Assembly: GCF_029844725.1 (NCBI RefSeq)
Contig: NZ_JAOCKJ010000008.1
Location: 62,001-126,000, forward strand
From: Pantoea sp. GD03673
GTDB lineage: Bacteria > Pseudomonadota > Gammaproteobacteria > Enterobacterales > Enterobacteriaceae
Reading direction: 5' to 3'
DNA: 64,000 nucleotides
The notes beneath the pieces are model-generated. The model did no database searches, was not told where the DNA came from, and saw only the letters and a program-made list of their open reading frames with translations. The position numbers and the translations under genes are program-made. Numbering within the stretch: position 1 is the first letter of the stretch; every line of letters begins with the position of its first letter. This document shows, piece after piece, positions 26,661 to 34,553 of this stretch.

Positions 26661-26718
26661 CGAACCTCCGACCCACTGGTCCCAAACCAGTTGCGCTACC
26701 AAGCTGCGCTACTCGCCG
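26642..26718 (-). tRNA. proM: tRNA-Pro, anticodon TGG
   Basis: A 77 nt gene with encoded CCA that folds into a standard cloverleaf. The acceptor begins CGGCGAG and ends CTCGCCG-A-CCA, the anticodon stem is ACTGG/CCAGT with loop TTTGGGA (anticodon TGG), and the T-arm is GGAGG-TTCGAAT-CCTCT. It matches E. coli proM almost base for base. In E. coli the locus between dppA and eptB carries proK (CGG), so the tRNA here differs in anticodon while the neighbourhood is kept. The gene has its own terminator. Confidence 0.97.
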
Positions 26719-26843
26719 ATGGGGGCGCATGTTACTGCTCACCCCGATCAGCGTCAACCGCTTTTTATGCTTTTGCCGCTAATCGCCTGGAAAGCACGCG
26801 GTTACCGGGAATCAACCGCCTGCATTATCCTTTCAGACCACGA

Positions 26844-28535
26844 CTACAGTGATTTAGCCTGATTTTTAGCGGGTGCCTGACACCAGTTATTTGCCGGGTT
26901 AATACCGCCATCGGGCGAGGTATACCCCAGACAACCCAGGATGGTATCGAACAGCTCAACGTGACGATGGGTCCGGCCCACACGCTGCTGCGCCTGCAGG
27001 CGCTCGAAGTTACTGCGGTTCTGGCTGTCTGCCAGATACTTATCTGACGCCCAGACCATCATCGGTACGCGGAACTGCTCCGGCGGTGCCATCTCACGTG
27101 GTGTACCGTGCAGGTGCATATTCTCGCTGATCGACTCACCGTGGTCGGCGGCATAGAAAACAATGGCCTTCTTATCCCGCAGCTGATCCAGCACGCTATC
27201 CAGCATGCTATCGACATAAAGCACCGAGTTATCATAAGCGTTGATCAACTGCGCTTTACTGCAGGTCTCATCGACGCCCATACACTCCGGCTGATATTTC
27301 GCGAAGCTGCGCGGGTAACGCTGTGAATAGAGGTAGTGCGAACCTTTGGTGTGCAACACCACCAGATGCTTACCTTTCGGGAAACGATCCAGTGACGCTT
27401 TCATCTCTGGCACCAGCAGCATGTCATCCACCGCTTTGCCCTGGTTACGCTTCTCTGAACCAATCTGCTCACGGAAAGCAAAGTTGTTGGCATTGATGTT
27501 GTCGTAGAACCAGACTTCGCTCTGCATCGCAAACAGCTCTGAGGTGAAGCCCAGCTCTTTCATCACCGCAAACACGTTCTGCTCTTTCAGCGTGCGGCCC
27601 GGATTATCCATGGTGCCACCTTCGCGCACGAACATGCAGCGCAGCGACAGCTTGGTTGCGGTATCACAGGATTCGCCACGGAACGCGACCAGGTTCTTCT
27701 CTTTCGACAGCTTTGGCGTCGTGTCACGCTCGTAGCCCAGCATCCCCATGTGATCCCAGCGCGTGGTTTCGCCAATCACAAACACCACATAGGTGTCGTC
27801 CAGCCCGGCAGGTGCGACGTAGGTAAACTTCTTCGCCGGATCCAGCAGTTCCTCGTTTTGCAGCGACTCATCTACGCGGGTCCAGGCAAACAGGCCCACA
27901 GCCGCCAGCCAGTTAGAAGGAAGATACGAGTGTGCGACCACACCGCCGTAGCTCGGCAAATCAATATTGGTAATCTCTTCGTTATGCTTCTGGAGCTTGT
28001 CGAAATAACGGATTGGCAGCCAGACCAGCGCCACGCACAGCAGCATAATCAGGGTCGGTTTCAGGCGCTGTCCTGGCGTACGCAGCTGCTCATTCAGCGT
28101 CATGCTCAGTTTGTTGCGCCAGATCATCAGCAGCGGCAGCGCGCTGACCAGCACCATCCAGAGAATGAAATGGTAGCCCACCACCTCTTTGGACAGGTCA
28201 GTGTCAGTGGTCATGACCGAAGCCACAATGCCGTAGCCGATGACGACGTTGAAAAACGCCATGTAATAAGCAGCGGCAACAGAAATCAGAACAATCAGCG
28301 TGGCCAGCACCCGATAAAACCATTTTCCGCCCAGCGACAGCAGACGCATCAGGAAGAAAGTCAGCAGCACGATGGCCACGACCTCGGTGACGGCAGTGAG
28401 CCAGTTCGTTACCGTGGATTGCCTGAGAAAACCGTCAAAACGACGATAGAAAATCGGTAAGTTCAGCAAAATACCGAGGTAGAGCGCCAGAAATAGCGAT
28501 AACTTCTGCTGAGTCAGGGTTTTAATATAATTCAT
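26844..28535 (-). CDS. eptB: Lipid A Kdo phosphoethanolamine transferase EptB
   Basis: Inner-membrane enzyme, 563 residues as in E. coli, that adds phosphoethanolamine to the outer Kdo of the LPS core. Five membrane spans fill residues 10-185. The periplasmic catalytic domain starts near 245, with VVFVIGETTRWDHMGMLGY (metal-binding Glu), SCDTATKLSLRC (nucleophile Thr) and YAADHGES (metal-binding Asp-His), and paired Cys expected to form disulfides. The neighbourhood dppA-tRNAPro-eptB is the same as in E. coli. Known control by the MgrR sRNA and sigma-E in E. coli cannot be judged from this sequence. Confidence 0.96.
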   Translation of the reverse strand: MNYIKTLTQQKLSLFLALYLGILLNLPIFYRRFDGFLRQSTVTNWLTAVTEVVAIVLLTFFLMRLLSLGGKWFYRVLATLIVLISVAAAYYMAFFNVVIGYGIVASVMTTDTDLSKEVVGYHFILWMVLVSALPLLMIWRNKLSMTLNEQLRTPGQRLKPTLIMLLCVALVWLPIRYFDKLQKHNEEITNIDLPSYGGVVAHSYLPSNWLAAVGLFAWTRVDESLQNEELLDPAKKFTYVAPAGLDDTYVVFVIGETTRWDHMGMLGYERDTTPKLSKEKNLVAFRGESCDTATKLSLRCMFVREGGTMDNPGRTLKEQNVFAVMKELGFTSELFAMQSEVWFYDNINANNFAFREQIGSEKRNQGKAVDDMLLVPEMKASLDRFPKGKHLVVLHTKGSHYLYSQRYPRSFAKYQPECMGVDETCSKAQLINAYDNSVLYVDSMLDSVLDQLRDKKAIVFYAADHGESISENMHLHGTPREMAPPEQFRVPMMVWASDKYLADSQNRSNFERLQAQQRVGRTHRHVELFDTILGCLGYTSPDGGINPANNWCQAPAKNQAKSL

Positions 28536-28820
28536 GAAAAAAGGGTTTTCTCCGGTGTGAAGCGCTTGACCAAATCTTTTATGTGACTACCGAAACGCAG
28601 CAGAGTTCGCTGAATAAGCGGACCGGACAAGATGAAGGAAAATTCTGAACGGATTTACAGGTTATAACGCGAGGTGGCCCAGTAAAACATGGTCGCGATC
28701 GATAGACCAGAAAATAATCTTTGTCGACCGGATTAGCACATTTTTTGTCCATAACTGACAGCAATTGTCAGCCTGCTGGCGCAGAAAGCAGCGGGAAGGG
28801 ATGTGATGAAGGAAAACAGT
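28536..28820. other. Intergenic region upstream of eptB
   Basis: About 285 bp without a gene. It should carry the eptB promoter. A perfect inverted repeat CTGACA-gcaat-TGTCAG lies near 28756-28772 and could be an operator or a transcript-end stem. No other structure is evident. Confidence 0.4.
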
Positions 28821-28845
28821 GCGGGTCTGATGGTGCCAGACCCGC
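28821..28845 (-). terminator. Terminator hairpin downstream of ohr
   Basis: GCGGGTCTG (28821-28829) pairs perfectly with CAGACCCGC (28837-28845), 8 bp past the ohr stop. On the minus strand it is followed by ACTGTTTTCC, a weak T tract. It most likely ends ohr transcription. Confidence 0.7.
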
Positions 28846-28852
28846 AGTACGC

Positions 28853-29281
28853 TTAGCGAATAATATTCAGCGTTACGTCGATGTTGTTACGGGTGGCGTT
28901 TGAGTAAGGACAGACGATATGCGCTGCATCAACCAGCTTCTGCGCTTCGGCTTCATCCATCTCTGGCAGATGAATGTTCAGCGTCGCTTCAATACCAAAG
29001 CCGTCAGGGATGGGGCCGATACCCACTTCACCTTCAATCCATGCATCTTTTGGCATCGCAATTTTGTCGCGGCCCGCAACAAACTTCATTGCGCCCAGGA
29101 AGCAGGCAGAGTAGCCCGCAGCAAACAGCTGCTCAGGGTTGGTCACTTCACCGCCTGCACCGCCCATCTCTTTTGGCACGCCCAGTTTCACGTCCAGTAC
29201 ACCGTCAGAAGAGGTTGCACGACCATCACGACCACCGGTTGCTTTGGCTTTGGCGCGGTAAACCACTTGTTCTAAAGACAT
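28853..29281 (-). CDS. ohr: Organic hydroperoxide resistance protein Ohr
   Basis: A 142-residue Ohr/OsmC-family thiol peroxidase that reduces organic hydroperoxides. Catalytic cysteines are Cys60 in [10 protein letters not shown] and Cys124 in [11 protein letters not shown], both in family context. It follows the MarR-type regulator ohrR on the same strand with a 95 bp gap, the classic Ohr-OhrR pairing. Derepression by oxidised OhrR is expected. Confidence 0.94.
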   Translation of the reverse strand: MSLEQVVYRAKAKATGGRDGRATSSDGVLDVKLGVPKEMGGAGGEVTNPEQLFAAGYSACFLGAMKFVAGRDKIAMPKDAWIEGEVGIGPIPDGFGIEATLNIHLPEMDEAEAQKLVDAAHIVCPYSNATRNNIDVTLNIIR

Positions 29282-29376
29282 GACATTTCTCCGTTACGCT
29301 ATTTAATCGCCCGCTACTTATTTAACCGTAATCAGGCGGTGAGGTACAACGGGTGCAGCGCACCCGTCAGCAATAT

Positions 29377-29805
29377 TTATCGTGACTGATTCAGATTATC
29401 CCGCAACCCATCCAGCTGTAATTTCAGCGCCAGCAATGCGTCATCGTCGCAGGCTGCGGCACATTTAATCGCTTCAGGAATGGACTTCGCTTTCTCATGC
29501 AGCGCCCGGCCCGCCTCAGTCAGCGTTACCGCAACCTGGCGTTCATCCTGACGGGTACGCTGGCGGTTAATCAGACCTGCGCTTTCCAGCCGCTTCAGCA
29601 GCGGCGTTAAGGTCGCCGAGTCTAAAAAAAGCTGCTCGCCAATTTCTGACACCGTGACATCATCTTTCTGCCACAGCACCAGCATCACCAGATATTGTGG
29701 ATAGGTGATATCGAGCTGGCTCAGCAACTGGCGATAGACTTTATTCATCGCCAGATTGGCAGAATAAAGCGCAAAGCAGAGTTGCTGATCGACCAACAGT
29801 GGCAT
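29377..29805 (-). CDS. ohrR: MarR-family organic hydroperoxide sensor OhrR
   Basis: A repressor of 142 residues from the ATG at 29805 ([20 protein letters not shown]). The Cys in QQLCFALY aligns with the peroxide-sensing cysteine of OhrR proteins. A winged helix follows ([25 protein letters not shown], then the wing [16 protein letters not shown]). An in-frame ATG at 29841 is less likely because a good promoter ends at about 29849, leaving no leader for it. It is divergent from the HD-domain gene and upstream of ohr. Confidence 0.92.
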   Translation of the reverse strand: MPLLVDQQLCFALYSANLAMNKVYRQLLSQLDITYPQYLVMLVLWQKDDVTVSEIGEQLFLDSATLTPLLKRLESAGLINRQRTRQDERQVAVTLTEAGRALHEKAKSIPEAIKCAAACDDDALLALKLQLDGLRDNLNQSR

Positions 29806-29841
29806 CGTTTTCACTTTTTTGTCATCTTGATCACAGTTCAT

Positions 29842-29877
29842 GGTGATTAATATAGATAGCGCGCTAGATAATTGCAA
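29842..29877 (-). promoter_or_regulatory. ohrR promoter with palindromic operator in the spacer
   Basis: On the minus strand TTGCAA (29877-29872) is followed after exactly 17 bp by TATATT (29854-29849), a good sigma-70 promoter. The spacer contains the palindrome TAGCGCGCTA (29857-29866), placed to block RNA polymerase. Autoregulation by OhrR is the simplest reading; the sequence does not match the best-known TACAATT-type OhrR box, so this is inferred. The site may also affect the divergent gene starting at 29905. Confidence 0.6.
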
Positions 29878-29904
29878 GCAAACTTTTTTGTCAGGAGGAA
29901 AAGC

Positions 29905-30501
29905 ATGCAGGATTCACTGGAAGAACAGGCGCGTCGCTTCGCCACTGAGGCACATGCCAGTGCGGGTCAGCGCCGCAAATATACCGATGAGCCTTACATT
30001 GTTCATCCGGCTGCGGTGGTGGAACTGGTACGCAGCGTCACCCATGACGATGCCATGTTAGCAGCGGCCTGGCTGCACGACACCGTAGAAGATACCTCTG
30101 CCACGCAGGGGGACATCGAAGCCCACTTTGGTGCGCGCGTGGCCAGCCTGGTGGAGATGCTGACCGACAGCACACCCACGGCGGCCAAAAATCGGGCGGC
30201 CCGTAAACTGGCTCACTTTCGCCATACCGCCAGCGCCAGTCCTGAGGCCCAGACCATCAAACTGGCTGACATCATCGACAATACCCGGGCGATTGTGCGT
30301 TTTGATCCTGACTTTGCGCGGGTCTACCTGGTCGAAAAGCAGATACAGATTGCGCTGCTGAAAGAGGGTGATGCGCAGCTATGGCAACAGGCCTCGACGA
30401 TCATTGAAAGCGGACTTGCCCAGCTGCGGGAGCCGCCGTACAGCGTGCCAGAGAGCTGGTTTGTGAAACAGGCCGCTAAATACAGCGAATTGCGCGCGTA
30501 A
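29905..30501 (+). CDS. Small HD-domain hydrolase (SpoT/MESH1-like, putative ppGpp hydrolase)
   Basis: A 198-residue single-domain HD phosphohydrolase. The metal ligands are His34 (YIVHPAAV), His58-Asp59 (WLHDTVED) and Asp122 (IKLADIIDN). The Glu62-Asp63 pair after the HD is typical of RelA/SpoT-type hydrolases, and the size fits small alarmone hydrolases. The start at 29905 is fixed by a strong AGGAGG eight bases upstream; the frame extends 11 codons further without a ribosome site. Substrate is inferred from the family only. It is divergent from ohrR. Confidence 0.85.
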   Translation: MQDSLEEQARRFATEAHASAGQRRKYTDEPYIVHPAAVVELVRSVTHDDAMLAAAWLHDTVEDTSATQGDIEAHFGARVASLVEMLTDSTPTAAKNRAARKLAHFRHTASASPEAQTIKLADIIDNTRAIVRFDPDFARVYLVEKQIQIALLKEGDAQLWQQASTIIESGLAQLREPPYSVPESWFVKQAAKYSELRA

Positions 30502-30522
30502 AAAACCCGCCAGCGGCGGGTT
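30502..30522 (-). terminator. Terminator between the HD gene and yiaG
   Basis: AACCCGCC (30504-30511) pairs with GGCGGGTT (30515-30522). On the minus strand the stem is followed by a T run, so it is a good intrinsic terminator for yiaG; in the plus direction TTCTCTT gives a weaker one for the HD gene. Confidence 0.8.
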
Positions 30523-30539
30523 CTCTTCGTGATGCCTGA

Positions 30540-30836
30540 TTATTCAAGCAACTGCCGTCCCAGATAGGGATTGGCATGCAACAACTTCATTAATTTCTGC
30601 GCCGTCGCGGAAGGACGGGTACGCCGGGCTTCCCAGCTTTTCACGGAAGAAACGCTCACGCCCATCACTTTTGCAAACTCATCAACCTGCATACCGGTCA
30701 TTTCGCGCAGACGCTGAGGCTCTGGCTGGGCGGGCTGCTGACGCTGAATAAGTAACTCGGCGGCGCGATCATCACGTGTCAAAACAATCTGCTCAAGGCT
30801 ACTGAGCAATTCAAACATCGGGTCTTTTAATTCCAT
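30540..30836 (-). CDS. yiaG: XRE-family helix-turn-helix regulator YiaG
   Basis: A 98-residue protein aligned end to end with E. coli YiaG, from MELKDPMFELLSSLEQIV to the C-terminal LMKLLHANP. The HTH lies at about residues 48-75 (MQVDEFAKVMGVSVSSVKSWEARRTRPS). The family is related to HigA/NadS-type antitoxins, but no toxin gene is adjacent, so it appears to be an orphan regulator. It is followed by its own terminator, with a 731 bp gene-poor region upstream. Confidence 0.92.
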   Translation of the reverse strand: MELKDPMFELLSSLEQIVLTRDDRAAELLIQRQQPAQPEPQRLREMTGMQVDEFAKVMGVSVSSVKSWEARRTRPSATAQKLMKLLHANPYLGRQLLE

Positions 30837-31567
30837 AGAGAACTCCTTAAAACTCGCTATGAAGCACGTGAAAGTAGAGAGGTACGAGCCTGAAGTCAGG
30901 ACTCTGAAACCGGGCCTGTTTCAGGCTGGATCCCGCAAGGGTTTGTTTTTGTTATGAGAGAAACCATTACGGGACACAGCCTGCGGTGCACTGCTTTTAA
31001 AGATGTCAGGTCAATGCAACAAATGCCGGGAGACTAAGTATGGATAGAGACCTGACTATTTGCCGCGCAATTTATAATTATTTTTTTCACTAAGGTTTGC
31101 CGGAAAAGTTCCCGCGCCTCTAACCCGCTGAGGAAGTTGATTTTTGTGCCTGTATAGCGCACAAAAAAATCAAATGGTGTTTGCTATTTATGCGAATGCC
31201 ATCAAGATTTTCCCGGCCACATTCTCATTTCTGTGAAGCACTACACCCTTCACCTTATGAGTGCAAAATATACGCCAATGGTTTACTTCCTGAACACTTA
31301 TATTCACAGTTCTGATTGATTTAGGATTACTCCTGGTTAAAGCCTGAACCCTGGCGCGGCGCGGCTCACAGTGCAGTACGGGTAAATCTTTTATGCTGAA
31401 CACCGTTTTATCCCCGGATGAAATAGCAGTTACCCTAACGAAACGGCTGACGCCTCATGCCGGTGCAGAAACCCGTCCACAAACGCGCTGATGCGCAGTA
31501 AAAGTGCATCTCCGTGGTATCCCCTGAGGACGGGTAAACAGACACCTGATCCCTGTAAGGAAAAGCG
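30837..31567. other. 731 bp gene-poor region between yiaG and the GGT homologue
   Basis: No gene is firmly supported. A perfect stem CTGAAAC-cgggcct-GTTTCAG lies near 30905-30925, and GATTTTTGTGC (31139-31149) pairs with GCACAAAAAAATC (31159-31171). A 17-codon frame (MDRDLTICRAIYNYFFH) starts at 31040 behind GGGAGACTAAGT, which resembles a ribosome site. A 71-codon minus-strand frame (31188-31403) has only a GTG start and no family resemblance that I can see. The yiaG promoter and the promoter of the gene at 31568 must be here. Confidence 0.4.
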
Positions 31568-33166
31568 ATGCGTGAAACAGATTTTAACGTCGGATACCCC
31601 TCTCATCGCGTACCGATGATGGGCCGTAATGCCGTCGCGACCTCGCAACCGCTGGCGGCGCAGGCGGGTTTGCGTATGCTGCAGCAGGGAGGCAACGCCG
31701 TGAATGCGGCTATCGCCACGGCCATCGCCTTAACCGTGCTGGAGCCAACCGGAAACGGTATCGGCAGTGATGCGTTTGCTATTGTCTGGGACGGCAGCGA
31801 GCTGCATGGATTAAACGCTTCAGGCCGTGCGCCCGCCGCCTGGCACCCCGGACGATTTGCCGCCCTGAGTGCAATGCCTGAAACCGGCTGGGAGTCCGTC
31901 ACCGTGCCCGGGGCTGTCTCGGCGTGGGTCACGCTGGCGCAGCGCTTCGGCACCTTGCCGCTGACCACCCTGGCGCAACCGGCCATTGACTATGCGCGTG
32001 ATGGCTTTCCGGTATCGCCGCTGATTGGTCAGCTGTGGCAGCGCGGCTATGACAGGCTGCGGGACCAGCCCGGCTTCAGCGACGCCTTTGCGCCGCAGGG
32101 ACGCCCACCCCGCACAGGAGAGCTGTTCCGCAATCCGGCACAGGCCCGCACCCTGCAGGAGATCGCAGAGACCCAGGGCGACAGTTTTTACCGCGGCGCA
32201 CTGGCGCAGAAGATAGCGGCCTTCGCCCGTGAGCATGGTGCGGCGCTGACGCTGGAGGATTTAAAAAATCATCGCGCCGACTGGGTTACCCTGCTATCTC
32301 ACCCGTTTGCCGGGGGATCGGTTCAGGAGCTGCCGCCGAATGGTCAGGGCATCGCAACGTTAATTGCGCTCGGCATTCTGGAAGCGTGGGAGATCAACCG
32401 CTATGCGCCCGATTCGCCGCAGTGGCTGCATCTCTCCATTGAAGCGATGAAACTGGCACTGGTTGATCTGGAACGTTATGTCACCGATGAAGATCACCTT
32501 GAATTTCCGGCGGAACATCTGCTGAGTCACGCCTATATCCGTCAGCGAGCAGCGCTGATTGATCCTGAAAAAGCGGGTGATTTTCACTTTGGATCACCGC
32601 AGCAAAGCGGCACGGTTTATGTTGCGGCAGCGGATGCCAGCGGCATGATGGTCTCGTTCATTCAATCCAATTACATGGGCTTTGGCTCCGGCGTGGTCGT
32701 TCCTGATACCGGCATCAGCCTGCAGAACCGTGGCGCAGGCTTTTCACTCGACCCTAATCACCCCAACGTCGTGGCGGGCGGTAAGCGGCCCTTCCACACC
32801 ATCATTCCGGCCTTTGCACTGGATCAGCAGGGCCAGCCGCTGATGGCGTTTGGCGTGATGGGCGGCCCGATGCAGGCGCAGGGACACGTTCAGCTGGCGT
32901 TGCGCATTATGCTGCATCGCCAGAATCCGCAGGCCGCGATTGATGCGCCGCGCTGGCGCGTGGTGCAGGGACGTGAGGTGGTGCTTGAATCCACACTCGA
33001 CCGCAATACACTGAGTACCCTTCGCCGCATGGGGCACAACGTGGTGCTGGAAGACCCGCTGAGCAACTACAACTTTGGGGGTGCTCAGGCCATCGTACGC
33101 GATCCACAGGGCTTCTATATTGCAGCCAGCGAGAGTCGCAAAGATGGTCAGGCGGTGGTGTTTTAA
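31568..33166 (+). CDS. Gamma-glutamyltransferase family protein (YwrD-like, no signal peptide)
   Basis: A 532-residue Ntn-hydrolase of the gamma-glutamyltranspeptidase superfamily. The N-terminal half has GGNAVNAAIATAIALTVLEP and GIGSDAFAIVWD, typical of the family. The expected self-cleavage and nucleophile residue is Thr349 in QQSGTVYVAAADASG, followed by NYMGFGSGVVVP and GGKRPFHTIIPAF. Unlike E. coli Ggt there is no signal peptide, so it is probably cytosolic and closer to the YwrD/cephalosporin-acylase-like branch. The start has GTAAGGAAAAGCG upstream. Substrate cannot be told from sequence, and it stands alone as a transcription unit. Confidence 0.9.
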   Translation: MRETDFNVGYPSHRVPMMGRNAVATSQPLAAQAGLRMLQQGGNAVNAAIATAIALTVLEPTGNGIGSDAFAIVWDGSELHGLNASGRAPAAWHPGRFAALSAMPETGWESVTVPGAVSAWVTLAQRFGTLPLTTLAQPAIDYARDGFPVSPLIGQLWQRGYDRLRDQPGFSDAFAPQGRPPRTGELFRNPAQARTLQEIAETQGDSFYRGALAQKIAAFAREHGAALTLEDLKNHRADWVTLLSHPFAGGSVQELPPNGQGIATLIALGILEAWEINRYAPDSPQWLHLSIEAMKLALVDLERYVTDEDHLEFPAEHLLSHAYIRQRAALIDPEKAGDFHFGSPQQSGTVYVAAADASGMMVSFIQSNYMGFGSGVVVPDTGISLQNRGAGFSLDPNHPNVVAGGKRPFHTIIPAFALDQQGQPLMAFGVMGGPMQAQGHVQLALRIMLHRQNPQAAIDAPRWRVVQGREVVLESTLDRNTLSTLRRMGHNVVLEDPLSNYNFGGAQAIVRDPQGFYIAASESRKDGQAVVF

Positions 33167-33403
33167 CGCCACGCCCGCAGGCGTCAGGCCGCTGAACGCG
33201 CTTTTCAGCGTTGCACGCTGAAACCCGCGATAGCAGGAAAAGCAGCGCGCCCGGACGTGCAGCCGATCCCGTTCTGCAAACAACGTTTCAGAATGCCTCT
33301 GCTTTACAGGCCGTTTCACATTGTGCCGTGACGCGGGTTTGTTCTATTCTTTAGGCCATTCTTACCTGGACATCCGACAGTATCACCGACAGGAGTTGAA
33401 CCC

Positions 33404-34120
33404 ATGGCTTCAGGACTTACACGCCTTATGGCACGCGGCGGCATGATGCTCGCTGGCGCGCTGATTGTACTGCAACTCACCGCGTGCGGTGATAAAGAAG
33501 GCGAGCAGCGCAAAGCATTTATCGATTTTCTCCAGAACACCGTGATGCGCAGCGGCGAGCATCTGCCCAGCCTCAGCGAAAATCAGAAGCAGAGCTTTGG
33601 CAATTTCGCCAGCGATTACGCCATCCTGTATGGCTTCTCTCAGCAGGCGAACAAAGCCGTTGAACAGGGGATGCGTCCGGTGGTGGATGAGCTTTCTGCC
33701 ATTCGCGTGCCGCAGGATTATCTCAGCCGTCGTGACTCCCTGCGTCAGGCGAACAGCGCACTGGTGATCGTCACCCAGCAGATTGAAAGCGCAAAAATGC
33801 AGGCTGACAGCAGCAAAGCGGCCCTGAAGCAGTCGGAAGACCTGAAAAAAGTCTACGACACCGCCTATAACAAAGTGGTGACGGTGCCCGCGAATCAGCT
33901 GATTCCGCTGCTGCCAACACTCCAGGCGCTGAGCCAGGCTGCCGTGCAGACCGGCGATTTCCTGCAAACACAGGGAACCCGTGTCAGCTTCAACGATGGC
34001 GGCGTGCAGTTCCCGACCCAGGATCAGGCTTCGCAATATAACGCGCTGATGAGCACCTTATCAGCCAACGCGCAGGCGCTTCCTCAGGCCCAGGCTGCCG
34101 TCCAGGGCGGTCTGCAGTAA
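33404..34120 (+). CDS. yiaF: DUF3053 lipoprotein YiaF
   Basis: A 238-residue protein matching E. coli YiaF (236). A signal with lipobox LQLTAC places the lipidated Cys near residue 27, so it is a likely membrane-anchored lipoprotein. The block DKEGEQRKAFIDFLQNTVMR is nearly identical to E. coli. A helical middle (residues ~75-150) is rich in Gln and Lys. Function is unknown in the family. It precedes mtlA, separated by a long regulatory gap. Confidence 0.92.
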   Translation: MASGLTRLMARGGMMLAGALIVLQLTACGDKEGEQRKAFIDFLQNTVMRSGEHLPSLSENQKQSFGNFASDYAILYGFSQQANKAVEQGMRPVVDELSAIRVPQDYLSRRDSLRQANSALVIVTQQIESAKMQADSSKAALKQSEDLKKVYDTAYNKVVTVPANQLIPLLPTLQALSQAAVQTGDFLQTQGTRVSFNDGGVQFPTQDQASQYNALMSTLSANAQALPQAQAAVQGGLQ

Positions 34121-34234
34121 CCCCGCTTTACGGGCAGCCGTTATTCGTCTGCCCGCCTCATTCCCCTTTTCTTCTCTCGTCCGTTCACCGGCTGAACGAA
34201 GTGTGATCTGGCGCATTTTCGACCAAAAATAGTT

Positions 34235-34411
34235 TGTGATCTGAGTCACATTTACATAACAAACTGCCTTTCTCATAGTGTGACCCATCTCACAGATAAC
34301 CGGTAAGCCCGATTAAAATTCAGGCAAAACAACCCTTAACGCTCACTAAAATGTGATCAAAGTCACGCTAACTACCCCTGCCACCACCCTTAATGAGTGA
34401 TATGGATCACA
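34235..34411 (+). promoter_or_regulatory. Array of CRP sites upstream of mtlA
   Basis: Four CRP-like palindromes lie in 180 bp: TGTGATCTGAGTCACA (34235-34250), TGTGACCCATCTCACA (34279-34294), TGTGATCAAAGTCACG (34352-34367) and AGTGATATGGATCACA (34396-34411). The first two have perfect TGTGA-N6-TCACA arms. E. coli mtlA also has several CRP sites. This 433 bp gap between yiaF and mtlA holds no gene; the core promoter should lie within the last ~100 bp before 34554. Confidence 0.85.
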
Positions 34412-34553
34412 CTTATTCCGTGCGCTACGCAGTGTCAAATTCGCATGATAGAGTCCGCGTGCATACAGTAATACCACCGGCTTCAGGTCGGGGTGGCTAA
34501 ACAAAAACAAGCGCGCTCTCCTATTGCAGCGCGTCTCAATAAGGGGTGGGTTT

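Noticed and set aside
26428..26862. 144- and 102-codon plus-strand frames across the tRNA-Pro region
   Set aside because: They read through the tRNA antisense strand and its duplicated 3' end (peptide VGERGFEPPTH is the usual translation artefact of tRNA genes).
30540..30836. yiaG as half of a toxin-antitoxin pair
   Set aside because: No HigB-like or other toxin frame lies next to it; E. coli YiaG is likewise an orphan.
31139..31171. Hairpin considered as an intrinsic terminator
   Set aside because: The A and T runs are inside the stem; neither direction has a T tract following the stem.
31188..31403. 71-codon minus-strand frame
   Set aside because: GTG start only, weak ribosome site, no recognised family and no partner. 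Kept only as a note in the intergenic entry.
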